A stretch of 64,000 bases of DNA, taken from assembly GCA_021824175.1 (NCBI GenBank), contig JAKALP010000011.1, positions 154,836-218,835 of the forward strand, given 5' to 3'. Source of the DNA: Deltaproteobacteria bacterium. GTDB taxonomy: Bacteria; Desulfobacterota; Desulfobacteria; Desulfobacterales; Desulfosarcinaceae. A program made the position numbers and the translations under genes. Numbering within the stretch: position 1 is the first letter of the stretch; every line of letters starts with the position of its first letter. Shown here in pieces: positions 20,774 to 30,817 of the stretch. Under the pieces are notes generated by a model, which was not told the DNA's origin, did not search any database, and worked only from the letters and a program-made list of their open reading frames with translations.

Positions 20774-21616
20774 CTATCCATGTTGGGCCGCGGCGCCCGG
20801 CATACCAGGTTGCTCGTCGGCTCGGTAGTTGTCACCGGACCGGCGCACCCACTCCCGGCTGGACAGGTAGTACACCTTGGTGTTGGTGCCCAGGCGTTCC
20901 AACAGCCGGAATGCACGGGGGTTGCCGGATTTGTAATGGTTATGCGCATCCGGCTTAACGATCTGATTAACGGCATGACTAGGATCATTCAAATCGCCAA
21001 ATACAATGGCGCCGGCCGGACAAGCCTGGGCGCAAGCGGTTTGGTACTCTGCTTCCTGAACTTTACGCCCGCCCTCCGTGTATGCCTTGTCCCTGGCCAT
21101 TTGATAGCGGTGGAAGCAAAAACTGCACTTCTCCACCACACCACGCATGCGCGGAGATACATTGGGGCTCAAATACTTCTCCATGCCGTCCGGCCAGACC
21201 GGGTCCCACCAATTGAAATAGCGAGCATGGTAAGGACATGCTCCCATGCAGTAACGGCAGCCAAAGCAGCGGGTGTAGATCTGGCTGACAATGCCGGTAT
21301 CGGCGCTGTAATCAGTGGCGGTGGCCGGGCAGACCGACACGCACGGCGAATGCCCCTCGTGCTGGCCGGCGCAGTGCTGGCACGGTCGAGGCAGGTAAGC
21401 CACTTCAGTATGCGGAAATGTTTTGCCGTTGGTGAGCTGATAGACCCGCATCCAGGTGATGCTCAGCAGTTTATCGGTCTCATCCTGCTTGAAGGGCACA
21501 TTGTTCTCGGAAAAACAGGCCACCATGCAAGACCCGCAGCCTGTGCATTTATCCACGTCAATGGCCATGCCGTAGCGTCTGGGTGGTTGTTCGTTGTGTA
21601 TCTGCGTCTGTTTCAT
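20774..21616 (-). CDS. qrcC: Menaquinone reductase, iron-sulfur subunit QrcC
   Basis: 280 residues from the ATG at 21616 (GAGG upstream; a TTG at 21619 is possible). It is a periplasmic four-cluster ferredoxin-like subunit. Cysteine groups visible in order: CTGCGSCMVACF, CQHCAGQHEGHSPCVSVCP, CFGCRYCMGACPYHARYFNW, CSFCF and CAQACPAGA. It would pass electrons between QrcA/QrcB and the membrane subunit QrcD. No signal peptide is seen, as expected if it is exported together with the Tat substrate QrcB. 168 bp separate it from qrcD. Confidence 0.92.
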   Translation of the reverse strand: MKQTQIHNEQPPRRYGMAIDVDKCTGCGSCMVACFSENNVPFKQDETDKLLSITWMRVYQLTNGKTFPHTEVAYLPRPCQHCAGQHEGHSPCVSVCPATATDYSADTGIVSQIYTRCFGCRYCMGACPYHARYFNWWDPVWPDGMEKYLSPNVSPRMRGVVEKCSFCFHRYQMARDKAYTEGGRKVQEAEYQTACAQACPAGAIVFGDLNDPSHAVNQIVKPDAHNHYKSGNPRAFRLLERLGTNTKVYYLSSREWVRRSGDNYRADEQPGMPGAAAQHG

Positions 21617-21642
21617 CAAAACCTCATTCCATTAACAGCCTG

Positions 21643-23847
21643 TTAGGCTTTGGCCAAGATAGCTTGAATCCCCCAAGCCGCATCCAACCCGGATGCCGGA
21701 TCTTCCACAGGGCCGATGAGCTCATTGGTATTCACCCCTTTGCCGGATAAATACCCATCATAGGCGGTGTGTCCCAAACCGCGTGCCATGGCCAGGAGAC
21801 CGGGCATGATGCCATGATTCAAATGTACACGCACCTTGACCTGGCCATGGGGCGTCGTCAGAATGGCACTCTGGCCTTCGGCCAGACCCAGCTTACCGGC
21901 GGTTTCAGGGTTTAGCTCCACAAAGCCTTCGTTGCCCTTGAGCACGGTATCGGGCAGCACTTTGTTCATAAAGGGCGGATTGCCAATATAGCCGCTGCTA
22001 AGACGGATGGAGTCGTAGGCCACTAACTGCAACGGGAATTTCTTTTCGTCACCTTCGGGCGCTGGAACGATGGCTCCCAAAATCTTCTTCAAAGGCTCAT
22101 TCATCATAACGAGCTTGCCCGACTCGGTCTTGAACCCCGGCTCCGGGGATACAACCGCGGGTTCCTTTTCCCAGGCTCCTTTGGCGTTCATGTCCTGCCA
22201 CTGATTGCCCATGGTCTGCTTCAAGCAAGCGTAGTAATTGTCCCACGGAAAGGATTGCGCCACAGTGCCTTTAAGGGCTTTGGCGATCTGAATTACGGTG
22301 TCTCCCAAGTGCTGGGTATTTTGCTGAGGCGCGACTACCGGCCGGCAGAGCCCCACGGTTTGGCGCACCGCTCCGGCACGCATCGGGATATCTTCCCAGC
22401 GCTCCAGGTAGAGATGATTGGGAAGAATCAAATCGGCCTGCATGGCGGTCTCATCCATAAAGGAGGAAAAGCTCACCACAAACGGTATCTTTTTGATGGC
22501 CTGTTTGATCTTGCCGCAGCCGGTCAGGCTATAGCTGGGGTTAGCCTCGGCTATCATTAACAGCTGCAGTTTTTCCGGGGCCGCATCAACGGCTTCGAAA
22601 AAGCGATGGACCGAAGGCGTGCCAGAGCCGTCCACGCGTTTGGCATTGAAGCCTGCATAGGCGATGCCGTCTAAAAATGGCGCAGGCCAGTCAATATAAT
22701 CATAGGCCGGCATGGCGTGGAGCCCACCTGGCCGGTTGATGTTACCGACCAAGGCATTGAGCGCATTGACGGCCGCAGCCTCTCTCATACTGCCTGGAGC
22801 CTGTCCCTTACCATGCCCGAAGATGGCCAATGGCCGTTTGGCGGCAGCAAAGGCCAGAGCGGTTTGAGTAATGGTTGCGGCATCGATTCCCGTGGTGACA
22901 GCCACCGCTTCAGGTGTGTAGCTATTTCGGACCATGACCGCGAACAACTCAAAACCTTCGGTGTGGTTATAGATAAAATCCTCATTAAAACGACGCTGAT
23001 TAATGAGCACATGCGCCATGCCCAAGGCCAGATCAGCTTCGGTGCCGGGTTTGGCGGCCAGCCAAAGATCGGCTTTGGCGGCAGTATTAGACAGGCGAGG
23101 CTCGATCTGTACCAAAGTGCCCTTTTGTTCCTTGAGGCGGTTAATGGCCCGCATCATGCGCAACGGCGAACCAAAACCATCCAGCAAGGCACTGCCAAAG
23201 CTCAGAATATAGTCAGCGTTCTCAACGTCCAAACCGACAAATCCATCTATGCCCTGGCTGAGGGAAAGCACGGCGCCTTGGGTGTCTTCCACGGAGGGCA
23301 TGTGGTAGAAATGGGGCGAACCATATGCCTTGATCAATCGCTTGAGCAATTGAGGCACAGTCCCGTCCTCCTGGCCGACCAGAGAGGCGACGGTATGGGA
23401 CCGCCCCTGGGCTCTCAGGTCCATAAGCTGTTTGGCGACTTCTTCAATGGCCAATGACCAGGATATGGATTCCCATTTGGGCAGACCTTTATCATCCTTG
23501 ATTTTGCGTAAGGGTCCTTTCACGCGGGTGGGACTGTAAAGCAATTGAAGGCCAGACAGGCCCAATAGGCACACGCCCCCGCCAGGATTGAGAACGGTAT
23601 TCTCTTGCCCTTCAATTTTAACCGCGCGCTGATCAATTTTACGAACCCGAATACCGCAATGGCCAGGGCAGAGCATACAGGTAGAATCCACATAGGTCGA
23701 TTCGCCATCGGGCGGTACTGGCGTCCAGGGCCAATTCTGGGACCAAATGGAGAGATCATCGGTCAATTTCCATGGCAAAGGCGATAATGCCGTGCCGACC
23801 GCTCCGCCGATGGAAAAAGATAAAAAGCATCGTCTGGACAATTTCAT
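21643..23847 (-). CDS. qrcB: Menaquinone reductase, molybdopterin-oxidoreductase-like subunit QrcB
   Basis: 734 residues. It starts with a twin-arginine signal (SRRCFLSF), so it is folded before export to the periplasm. A cysteine group CMLCPGHCGIRV (about 57-68) with a later Cys in GGGVCLLG could hold an Fe-S cluster. The body follows the molybdopterin oxidoreductase fold, including DLILPNHLYLERWEDIP and the C-terminal dinucleotide-binding-like region. Qrc enzymes of sulfate reducers are reported to lack molybdenum in this subunit, so it is probably a structural relative rather than a catalytic oxidoreductase. It ends 26 bp before the qrcC start. Confidence 0.92.
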   Translation of the reverse strand: MKLSRRCFLSFSIGGAVGTALSPLPWKLTDDLSIWSQNWPWTPVPPDGESTYVDSTCMLCPGHCGIRVRKIDQRAVKIEGQENTVLNPGGGVCLLGLSGLQLLYSPTRVKGPLRKIKDDKGLPKWESISWSLAIEEVAKQLMDLRAQGRSHTVASLVGQEDGTVPQLLKRLIKAYGSPHFYHMPSVEDTQGAVLSLSQGIDGFVGLDVENADYILSFGSALLDGFGSPLRMMRAINRLKEQKGTLVQIEPRLSNTAAKADLWLAAKPGTEADLALGMAHVLINQRRFNEDFIYNHTEGFELFAVMVRNSYTPEAVAVTTGIDAATITQTALAFAAAKRPLAIFGHGKGQAPGSMREAAAVNALNALVGNINRPGGLHAMPAYDYIDWPAPFLDGIAYAGFNAKRVDGSGTPSVHRFFEAVDAAPEKLQLLMIAEANPSYSLTGCGKIKQAIKKIPFVVSFSSFMDETAMQADLILPNHLYLERWEDIPMRAGAVRQTVGLCRPVVAPQQNTQHLGDTVIQIAKALKGTVAQSFPWDNYYACLKQTMGNQWQDMNAKGAWEKEPAVVSPEPGFKTESGKLVMMNEPLKKILGAIVPAPEGDEKKFPLQLVAYDSIRLSSGYIGNPPFMNKVLPDTVLKGNEGFVELNPETAGKLGLAEGQSAILTTPHGQVKVRVHLNHGIMPGLLAMARGLGHTAYDGYLSGKGVNTNELIGPVEDPASGLDAAWGIQAILAKA

Positions 23848-24009
23848 ATGATTACCTCAACCGAAGCCCCGTTGGGCGGGGAGTTTGGAGAAATAGGCGG
23901 AAGGTAAAGGGAGTAAAGTCGCGGGCCCGCCCAAGGAGAGCGGGTTTCAGGGTATCGAAGCAATTGGGTTGAAGGTACATCATGGCGACTTTGCAGTTAC
24001 CTCAAGCTT

Positions 24010-24684
24010 CTACTTGTGGCACACGAAGCATGCGTCCCGGCCGGTCTGAACGCTGGAGTCATGGACCACTTGATAGCGGGCATGGCATTCGGCGCAATCA
24101 TCCATTTTCATGCGATCCCATGAATTATGCTTCAACCCAGAAATGTTGCGGCCCCAAAGATCTCTGCTGTAGCCGGTGATGCGGTTTTGTTCATAAGATT
24201 TAAGATTTTCAGAGGCAGCCATATGGCCATGGCAGGTGACACAGTCTAATTTTGCGCCGTGAATGTGGGCCGCATGGGAGAAAAAGACACAATCCGGCTG
24301 CCGGGAGTATACCAACCAGGGAACTTCCCGTCCTTGGACCACGTATTGTTCGAAAAAGGCCTTTTCAGATTCGCTTTGCCCCTGCATTTCGTTGTGGCAG
24401 CCTACACATTGGGCTAAGCGAGGCGAACCGGAGAAGCTGCCATCGGTACGGAAGAAATGGCAGCTCTGGCAACCGTTGTCTACTATCTGCAGATGCTGCT
24501 TATGGTTGAAATCAAATGGTTGGTGTTTTTTGCTGTAAAGCAAAGTGGGGAATACCCCCCAACCAACGACCATGCTCAGGGCAAAACCAATTAAGAAAAA
24601 TAGAAAAATATAGGCCCCCTCATCGGGAGCCTTGGCGGATGAATGGGAATCGCCGTGGCTTTGATATTTATCATGGCTGCTCAT
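24010..24684 (-). CDS. qrcA: Menaquinone reductase, multihaem cytochrome c subunit QrcA
   Basis: 224 residues from the ATG at 24684 (GGAG upstream); the longer frame to 24852 has no SD. One N-terminal anchor (YIFLFFLIGFALSMVVGWGVF, about 31-51) leaves the rest in the periplasm. Five CxxCH haem sites are visible: CQSCH, CVGCH, CVTCH, CAECH and CFVCH. The family is usually described as hexahaem; no sixth canonical site is seen, though CVFFSH and several free His could take part. It accepts electrons from periplasmic type I cytochrome c3. The upstream resB-ccsB genes supply haem attachment. Confidence 0.9.
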   Translation of the reverse strand: MSSHDKYQSHGDSHSSAKAPDEGAYIFLFFLIGFALSMVVGWGVFPTLLYSKKHQPFDFNHKQHLQIVDNGCQSCHFFRTDGSFSGSPRLAQCVGCHNEMQGQSESEKAFFEQYVVQGREVPWLVYSRQPDCVFFSHAAHIHGAKLDCVTCHGHMAASENLKSYEQNRITGYSRDLWGRNISGLKHNSWDRMKMDDCAECHARYQVVHDSSVQTGRDACFVCHK

Positions 24685-24783
24685 GGGCACTCCGTTGCTT
24701 TGTTTTGGAATCCAACTGGCTTGATTCACGGCGCGAGCGGAAATAGTAGCCATCATATCCCCGACGACCCACCATAAGGCAAA

Positions 24784-24800
24784 CGGGCAACTTGCCCGTG
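24784..24800. terminator. Short GC hairpin between ccsB and qrcA
   Basis: ACGGGCAA-C-TTGCCCGT is a 17-base palindrome about 130 bp after the ccsB stop, with TTT on the minus side. It may separate the ccs and qrc transcripts. Confidence 0.25.
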
Positions 24801-24928
24801 TTGCGCCTTGATGAATCTTATCCCGGCGCCCTCCGCGACGAATGTTCAACATGTTGTCACGAAAGGCTTTCTACTATCTAGGCCACCTCCTTTTTGTCAA
24901 GTCTAATCATTGAATGATTCGCTCTAAA

Positions 24929-25783
24929 TCATTGGCTGAATGCCCCATAACTATGCAGGCCGGACAGGAAATAGTTGACACCGAAATAGGTGAACAAAAC
25001 TGCTAAAAATCCTAGAATGGAAAGTATGGCGATGCGTCGCCCGCGCCAACCGCGCATCATGCGAAAATGTAATAGCGCCGCGTAGATCAACCACGTGATC
25101 AAAGACCAGGTCTCTTTCGGATCCCAACTCCAGTAACGCGTCCAGGCCTGCTTGGCCCACACGGCACCGGTGATAATTCCAACCGTAAGGAATAGAAAAC
25201 CGAACATGACCAACTGGTGGGTCAACTCGTCCAGCAACTCGGAAGGGGGGATATGAATTAAACCACCGCCCTCAGCCTTGAGCTCTTCCTTGGACTTGAC
25301 CAGATAAAGGATGCTGACCGCAAAGGCCACGGCAAAAGCCGCATACCCCAAGAAGCAGGTGATGACATGGGCGATGAGCCAATTGCTTTTCAAAGCCGGA
25401 ATAAGCGGCTCGATGGCGCTGCTGGGTTCCAGGGAAGCGTAAGCTAAAGCCAGGCAGGCCAATGGCGCGGCGATGGCGCCAAGGGTCCGCGTTTTATATC
25501 GTCGTTCCACCACGATATAAATCACGCCGATGGTCCAGGCGAAAAAGACAAGAGATTCATACATATTGGAAAACGGGGCATGACCATATTCACTCCCCAT
25601 CCGATAGGATTGTACCCAGCGCAGTAAAATGCCAATCGTGTTGCCGGCCAACGCCACCCAGGAGATCCGGGTGGCCAGCCTACCTGGCATCTCTTTGCGG
25701 AAGATCCAGGAAATCAGGTACAATACTCCCGCCAAGCCATAGATAAATGTAACGATTGAGAGGATCAACGAGTTGTCGACCAT
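24929..25783 (-). CDS. ccsB: System II cytochrome c biogenesis protein CcsA/ResC type
   Basis: 284 residues, mostly membrane spans. The haem-handling tryptophan motif is present as YWSWDPKETWSLITW (about 216-230), with His residues near HAPFSN and at HFRMMRG. With ResB it forms the synthase that moves haem to the periplasm and attaches it to CxxCH proteins. It starts 18 bp after resB. Naming is inconsistent in the literature (ccsA, ccsB, resC). Confidence 0.9.
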   Translation of the reverse strand: MVDNSLILSIVTFIYGLAGVLYLISWIFRKEMPGRLATRISWVALAGNTIGILLRWVQSYRMGSEYGHAPFSNMYESLVFFAWTIGVIYIVVERRYKTRTLGAIAAPLACLALAYASLEPSSAIEPLIPALKSNWLIAHVITCFLGYAAFAVAFAVSILYLVKSKEELKAEGGGLIHIPPSELLDELTHQLVMFGFLFLTVGIITGAVWAKQAWTRYWSWDPKETWSLITWLIYAALLHFRMMRGWRGRRIAILSILGFLAVLFTYFGVNYFLSGLHSYGAFSQ

Positions 25784-25801
25784 GGGGACCGTCCTTTTTA
25801 A

Positions 25802-27250
25802 TTAAGCCTTCTTGGCATCGCCTTCCGCCAACTGAGCCAAATGCTTGGCCATGCGCTGTAACGTGAATTGGAAGCCCACTCTGTTTTTATTCGATTTACC
25901 GGCAACCATGATTCGAGTCGCCTTTTCTTCGCCAGTCACTTCAACCACAACCTGCTGGTGGGACATAAAGAAGACCACCACGCAGCCAAGGATCATTAAA
26001 ATAAAACCGGCGTACACCACCCAGACTCCTGGATCATAAACCACTTGCAAGCCTGTGGCATAACGCTCCTTAGCGGGAGCGGCATTCTGGGCCGCGGCGG
26101 CAATGATTACCTTACCCCTGCGCATGGCATCGAACTTGGCAAACCGCAGCGGTAGCGTTATGGTCTGAACCTCGCCCTCGGGGGAAACTAACTTGCCGAG
26201 CAATGCTGGCCCAAGGCTCATGCTCTGGAATTTGGCTTCAGGTTCAAAGCGCTCCAGGGTCAATACCCCCAGACCTTCTGGAATCTGAACCGGCTGTCCG
26301 ATGGTGGCGGTGCGGGTGTAGATGATGCCCGACTCGACACTTTGGAAGGTGAGTTCAATCGGGGCGTCGGCGCTCAATTTCTCGGGGACATCCTTGGCTG
26401 TTGATTCGAGCCGCTCGTAGCTGGATTGGTACACACCAATACCTTTATAATAAAGCGGATCGTTCACCACGATCTGTTTGCGCAGCATCTCACGGCCGTT
26501 TTCGGTAATTATGAGGCTGGATCGGAACTCCTTAGGTCGCTGGCCGCCTTCGTAGAACTGCACAGTAAAGTCCTCACAACGGATCGTAAATGGCAGTTTG
26601 AATAAACGGCCCGAAGAATTGAGCGTTATGGTGTCGGCGGACTCTCCTTCTGGAATTTTTACAAAACCATCGAAGCCGAACTTGGAACCCACCAGGCCCC
26701 CCAATAAAAGAACGACAATACTCAGATGAACTGCGTACACTCCCAATCGAGTCCAACGACCGCGTTCGGCCGTGACGGCAAAGCCTTTATCCGTAGACAC
26801 GACTTTGCAATACCGAAAACGCCGGCAGAGCCAGCGCTCAAAGAGGGCCTTGAGCTGTGACGCCGGGGGCTGAACTTTCACATCGATGCGATTATTCCGA
26901 TTGCGATATTGGGATAATTCGAAGCGGGGAGCGCGGTCAAAGATGACCTTCCAGGTCGTCTGTAAACGGTCAATGGAACAAGCAATAATATTGACCACCA
27001 ACACCAGCAACAACCCCACGAACCACCAGGAGTGGTACATATCGACGATATCGAGCAGCGCAAATACTTGATAGCTAAATGGACCATATTCTTGAATATA
27101 TGCTTGGGAAGGTCCGTTTTGGGGGATCACCGTGCCGATGATGGACAGCGCCGCCAGACACAACAGTACTACCACGGTCAACTTCAAGGAAACCAGAAAG
27201 CGCCACAAACTATCAACATACCCGGGCGACACCTTGGTCTTTTCATCCAT
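25802..27250 (-). CDS. resB: System II cytochrome c biogenesis protein ResB/Ccs1
   Basis: 482 residues. It has the ResB layout: three N-terminal spans (VVVLLCLAALSIIGTVIPQN first), a large periplasmic domain (about 200-410) and a final span (WVVYAGFILMILGCVVVFFMS). It is the partner of the CcsA/ResC protein encoded 18 bp downstream. Direct linkage to qrcA suggests dedicated haem loading of QrcA, though other cytochromes would also use it. Confidence 0.92.
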   Translation of the reverse strand: MDEKTKVSPGYVDSLWRFLVSLKLTVVVLLCLAALSIIGTVIPQNGPSQAYIQEYGPFSYQVFALLDIVDMYHSWWFVGLLLVLVVNIIACSIDRLQTTWKVIFDRAPRFELSQYRNRNNRIDVKVQPPASQLKALFERWLCRRFRYCKVVSTDKGFAVTAERGRWTRLGVYAVHLSIVVLLLGGLVGSKFGFDGFVKIPEGESADTITLNSSGRLFKLPFTIRCEDFTVQFYEGGQRPKEFRSSLIITENGREMLRKQIVVNDPLYYKGIGVYQSSYERLESTAKDVPEKLSADAPIELTFQSVESGIIYTRTATIGQPVQIPEGLGVLTLERFEPEAKFQSMSLGPALLGKLVSPEGEVQTITLPLRFAKFDAMRRGKVIIAAAAQNAAPAKERYATGLQVVYDPGVWVVYAGFILMILGCVVVFFMSHQQVVVEVTGEEKATRIMVAGKSNKNRVGFQFTLQRMAKHLAQLAEGDAKKA

Positions 27251-27618
27251 ACAAAAGCCTCTTAAAAAAATGAATTCAGCACATTATCTCCGGGCTATAG
27301 CAGATTGGCCATCAGATGGCAATCAGACCCGAGTGGGATGGTAGGATACCCATAGGGGGATCCTGTATCCTGACCTATTGGAATGTAGAGCTTCAGATGA
27401 TTTCCATTCGCCTGCAAACCAGCTCAAAAAAAGGATTTTGGGCCAAAATCGCGGCGGGGGCAAATTTTAGACCGCAGGCATACCATTTAGAGGATTTAAA
27501 ATTTGCCTCCTACAAAGAGTTCGGGCCAAAAAACTTTTTTGAGATGGCTTGTAATATAATGACCGCTCATACCAGCGAGCGACTTTCTTTGTGCTAGACC
27601 GGAATTGAAACGGCAGCT
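27251..27618. other. Intergenic region with a possible plus-strand -10 box
   Basis: About 370 bp between resB and the M16 gene, both on minus. A TATAAT at 27555-27560 (plus strand) has no good -35 and no gene after it. Nothing else was recognised; the resB promoter should lie here. Confidence 0.3.
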
Positions 27619-30504
27619 TCACTTCTTTCCCGAAGCATTTGGCGCAACAGTCACAACCGCCGCTGCCTGGTTTTCAAGGTAGCGCTTAGCCAGAGCATTG
27701 ATCTCTTCCAGGGTGATGGCCGCATAATCGGATTCAATGCTGCGTGCCCAGGACAATTGTTCAGGATGTTTGCCGACGCCAACCAGCACACTGTTCAACC
27801 AATACGCGTTGGTTTGGCGTAAATCTTTGATTTGAGCCAATGTTGGGTCCAAGGCACGGCGCAACTCGTCGGCGCTGATGCCCTCGGCAGCCATTTGCGC
27901 CGCAATTTGTTTGACTTCCTTAACTACGCTGTCCACTTGTTTGGGATCAACCAAGATCATCACATTAAACAGCCCATAGCCCTGGTAGGCACGGGAAGCA
28001 CGATGATATGCAAACGGAGAATAGGCTGCCCCTAATTTCTCACGAACACGCACCCGCAACCGCTCGGTAAATAACTCCGCCAATATATTCAATCGTCGGG
28101 TGCGTTGGACATTCCAGAAATCATTGGTAGGATAGACTACAGCCACCAGGGCTTTATCAATATTGGAATCGGTGAATAAATGCTGCCTTTGGCCCTTCGG
28201 AAATTCTACCTTTCGGTTCTGATCAAATCCAGGCTTCTGAGACCGCGGGGATAGTGTTCCCAGATAACGAGCCGCTAATTGAATTACCGTATCAGGATCA
28301 AAATCTCCGACGACCGCAAGCTCCAGCGGTGCCTGATTCAATTGACTGCCGAACCACTCCTTGATTGGGGCCAGTCCAAGGCTGGCCATCTGTTGCCAAG
28401 TGGGCCAACCGAAACGGCTGTCTCCGCCGGCCAGGAATTTCTGCCCCTGCAATTGCATGACGCCTTCCACTTGATGCGAAAGCCTGCCAAAATCTTGCTC
28501 CAATTTCTTTAAAGCCACTTGGAGTGATTCTTGTCGGTAGCCAGGGTCCAAGATGGCGGCTTGAAGCAATTGAAACAACAACGGCAGCTCGTTCTTGGCG
28601 GCTTGTCCTCGCAAAGTAAAAGTATCCTCCCGTACATCTAAGGAAATGCTGGCCAGACGCCCGGACAGAGCATTTTCCAGGGCAGTTCGGTCCATGGCGC
28701 CGAATCCCGCCTCTTCAGCCGTTCCTTGAGTCACAAGCGCCAGGCCAGGCTGGTTATGTGGTTCCGAAGATCTTCCACCACCGAATGAAAGCGCCGCCAG
28801 CACTTCATTTTCTTTAAAAGCGGTTTTCTTCATGAGCAATCGTAGACCATTGGCAAAAGTTACCTGCTGGATGCCCAGATCTGGCAGGAGTACCGTTTCA
28901 TTGATTGCGCCGGATGTAGCGGGTTCCGGCAAATAGGGGAATTGCATGGCGGCCTGATTCAATGGTGCCTGCACAGGCATTTGGCTGCTCGTTTGATAGG
29001 CGGTCAAGATCTTCTCTGCTCCTTGCTGACGATTCTGTGCCAGCTCCGCATTGCCGGTGACCAGCACCAAGCGATGGGAGGCGGCCCAAGTGTCCTTAAA
29101 CGTTTGATGCACCTGCTCCAGTGTAACGGCGTCCAGCATGGGGCCCAGCAGCGCCATGCGTTGCAGCGGAGATTGAAACACGCGCCAGTCATTGAGCGCG
29201 GCAATAATTTCTTCGGCCAGATCCTTGCTGTCTCGCGTGTTCGCTTCATTGAAGTCGCGCTGCAGATCAGCCCGCATAGCGCCTTTGGCTCTTTCGAGCT
29301 CGGCGGGCGTAAATCCAAAGAGCAGCACCTGCCGCAAGGTTTGCTCTATGGAAGACAATGTTTTTTCCCAATTGGTCGGCTGGCAATCGGCCGTGATCTC
29401 GGCAAAGCGGATCTGGTGCACATAATAGCCGGAATCCACGCGCGCCGAAATCATGATGCCGTCCTGGCTCTGCACCATGGCATCCAGACGCTTTTGTACG
29501 ATGCGATCAGCTAAGTGTTTTACCAGATCAAATCGCTGATTGTCGGAAGTATCAGAGGGCATGGCGCGCAATTCAGCGGTTTCAATATGGACGGAAGTAG
29601 CGCCAGCTTCTTTTTCGAAATGGCAAAATGCTTTTATTCCTTGATGCTGGAAAGTACCGAAGGCAGGAAGTGACCGAACATCGGCGCGAGGCTTAATATC
29701 TTCGAATTGTGCCGCGATCATTTTCTGCGTCTGCTCGGGGTCAAACTGACCGACCACGATCAGAATCATATTCTGGGGGCGATACCAGGTGTCATAAAAC
29801 GAACGAACCATCTTCTGATCAAAATGGAGGATGCTTTCTTCTTTGCCGATGGGCAGATGTTGTTCCAATTGCGTTCCAGGAATTTGGAATTGGAGCGAAG
29901 CCTCGAGGGTTCGGTATGAAGCGGAATCGCGTGAGCGCTTTTCGGCCAGAACAACCTTCTTCTCTTTTTCCACCTGGTCCGGCAGCAACAGCGCGCCCTG
30001 GGCATACTCTTTCAATACTTGTAGCCCTTCGGCGATGCCCGCCGAATCTCCTTTGGGCAAAATGATATCATAGACGGTGCGATCAAAGGCCGTATGGGCA
30101 TTGGCATCAGGTCCAAATCGCATGCCGATACGCTGAAAGAATTGAACCAACTCTCCAGGAGGAAAAAGAGCGGACCCATCAAATTGCAGATGTTCGAGGA
30201 AATGCGCAAGCCCTTCTTCGCCTTGCGATTCGTACAGCGAACCGCAAAGCACATATAAGTGCATGCTCACCCGGTCTCGAGGCGTCTGGTTCTCCTTCAG
30301 AATAAAACGCAGCCCATTGGTGAGCTTTCCGAAGTGAGTTTGGGGATCTGGGGTGATATCGCTGTTCTCCTGCGGCCATACATCGGGTGGCGAATAAACG
30401 CGCACGGGCTGGCTTCTTGGGACCGAAGATCCGGCACACCCCAAGATAATGTGAAGAATACTAACAAGGACTACAATTGAAAGTGTTTTTCTCAAACGGG
30501 ACAC
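27619..30504 (-). CDS. M16-family zinc protease, outer-membrane lipoprotein
   Basis: 961 residues, start GTG at 30504. The signal ends in a lipobox (ILGCAG, Cys about 23), so it is a lipoprotein. The N-terminal half carries the inverted zinc motif HFLEH within EEGLAHFLEHLQFDG, as in pitrilysin/PqqL-type proteases, and the C-terminal half is the non-catalytic repeat (QQVTFANGLRLLMKK, then RVREKLGAAYSPF). Such enzymes degrade peptides in the periplasm. It is transcribed alone. Confidence 0.9.
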   Translation of the reverse strand: MSRLRKTLSIVVLVSILHIILGCAGSSVPRSQPVRVYSPPDVWPQENSDITPDPQTHFGKLTNGLRFILKENQTPRDRVSMHLYVLCGSLYESQGEEGLAHFLEHLQFDGSALFPPGELVQFFQRIGMRFGPDANAHTAFDRTVYDIILPKGDSAGIAEGLQVLKEYAQGALLLPDQVEKEKKVVLAEKRSRDSASYRTLEASLQFQIPGTQLEQHLPIGKEESILHFDQKMVRSFYDTWYRPQNMILIVVGQFDPEQTQKMIAAQFEDIKPRADVRSLPAFGTFQHQGIKAFCHFEKEAGATSVHIETAELRAMPSDTSDNQRFDLVKHLADRIVQKRLDAMVQSQDGIMISARVDSGYYVHQIRFAEITADCQPTNWEKTLSSIEQTLRQVLLFGFTPAELERAKGAMRADLQRDFNEANTRDSKDLAEEIIAALNDWRVFQSPLQRMALLGPMLDAVTLEQVHQTFKDTWAASHRLVLVTGNAELAQNRQQGAEKILTAYQTSSQMPVQAPLNQAAMQFPYLPEPATSGAINETVLLPDLGIQQVTFANGLRLLMKKTAFKENEVLAALSFGGGRSSEPHNQPGLALVTQGTAEEAGFGAMDRTALENALSGRLASISLDVREDTFTLRGQAAKNELPLLFQLLQAAILDPGYRQESLQVALKKLEQDFGRLSHQVEGVMQLQGQKFLAGGDSRFGWPTWQQMASLGLAPIKEWFGSQLNQAPLELAVVGDFDPDTVIQLAARYLGTLSPRSQKPGFDQNRKVEFPKGQRQHLFTDSNIDKALVAVVYPTNDFWNVQRTRRLNILAELFTERLRVRVREKLGAAYSPFAYHRASRAYQGYGLFNVMILVDPKQVDSVVKEVKQIAAQMAAEGISADELRRALDPTLAQIKDLRQTNAYWLNSVLVGVGKHPEQLSWARSIESDYAAITLEEINALAKRYLENQAAAVVTVAPNASGKK

Positions 30505-30817
30505 AGCGAGCCTCGCTCTTTCCTTCGGCTAAATTGAAAGATCTTTACAGCCGCGCAACCATGGACCGAACCGTGATTGTCTCCGCTGACGGGGGAACAG
30601 AGCATGCCAAGTACGCGCCGCAAATTATCCCCAGCCATCAATATCGCTGCACATTAGATTCGCGCAAACCGGGTTAACGAGTGCACAACATCGCCAAAAT
30701 AAGAATTCAAACTCTTTTGACAAGAGGTAGACTGGTCTCCAAAAACATTCAGCGCCCTCCGCGCAATATCATGCGGGGGCGCTGAATGTGTATTCGTATT
30801 GCTTGCCACGAAGTGGA
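30505..30817. other. Intergenic region holding the terminator of the H1-like gene
   Basis: About 310 bp between two minus-strand genes. It contains the hairpin at 30741-30786 and presumably the promoter of the M16 gene. No gene was recognised. Confidence 0.4.
30741..30786 (-). terminator. Intrinsic terminator of the histone H1-like gene
   Basis: TTCAGCGCCCTCCGC (30748-30762) pairs with GCGGGGGCGCTGAA (30773-30786), with one bulge. On the minus strand the stem is followed by ATGTTTTT. It lies about 30 bp after the stop of the upstream gene. Confidence 0.6.
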
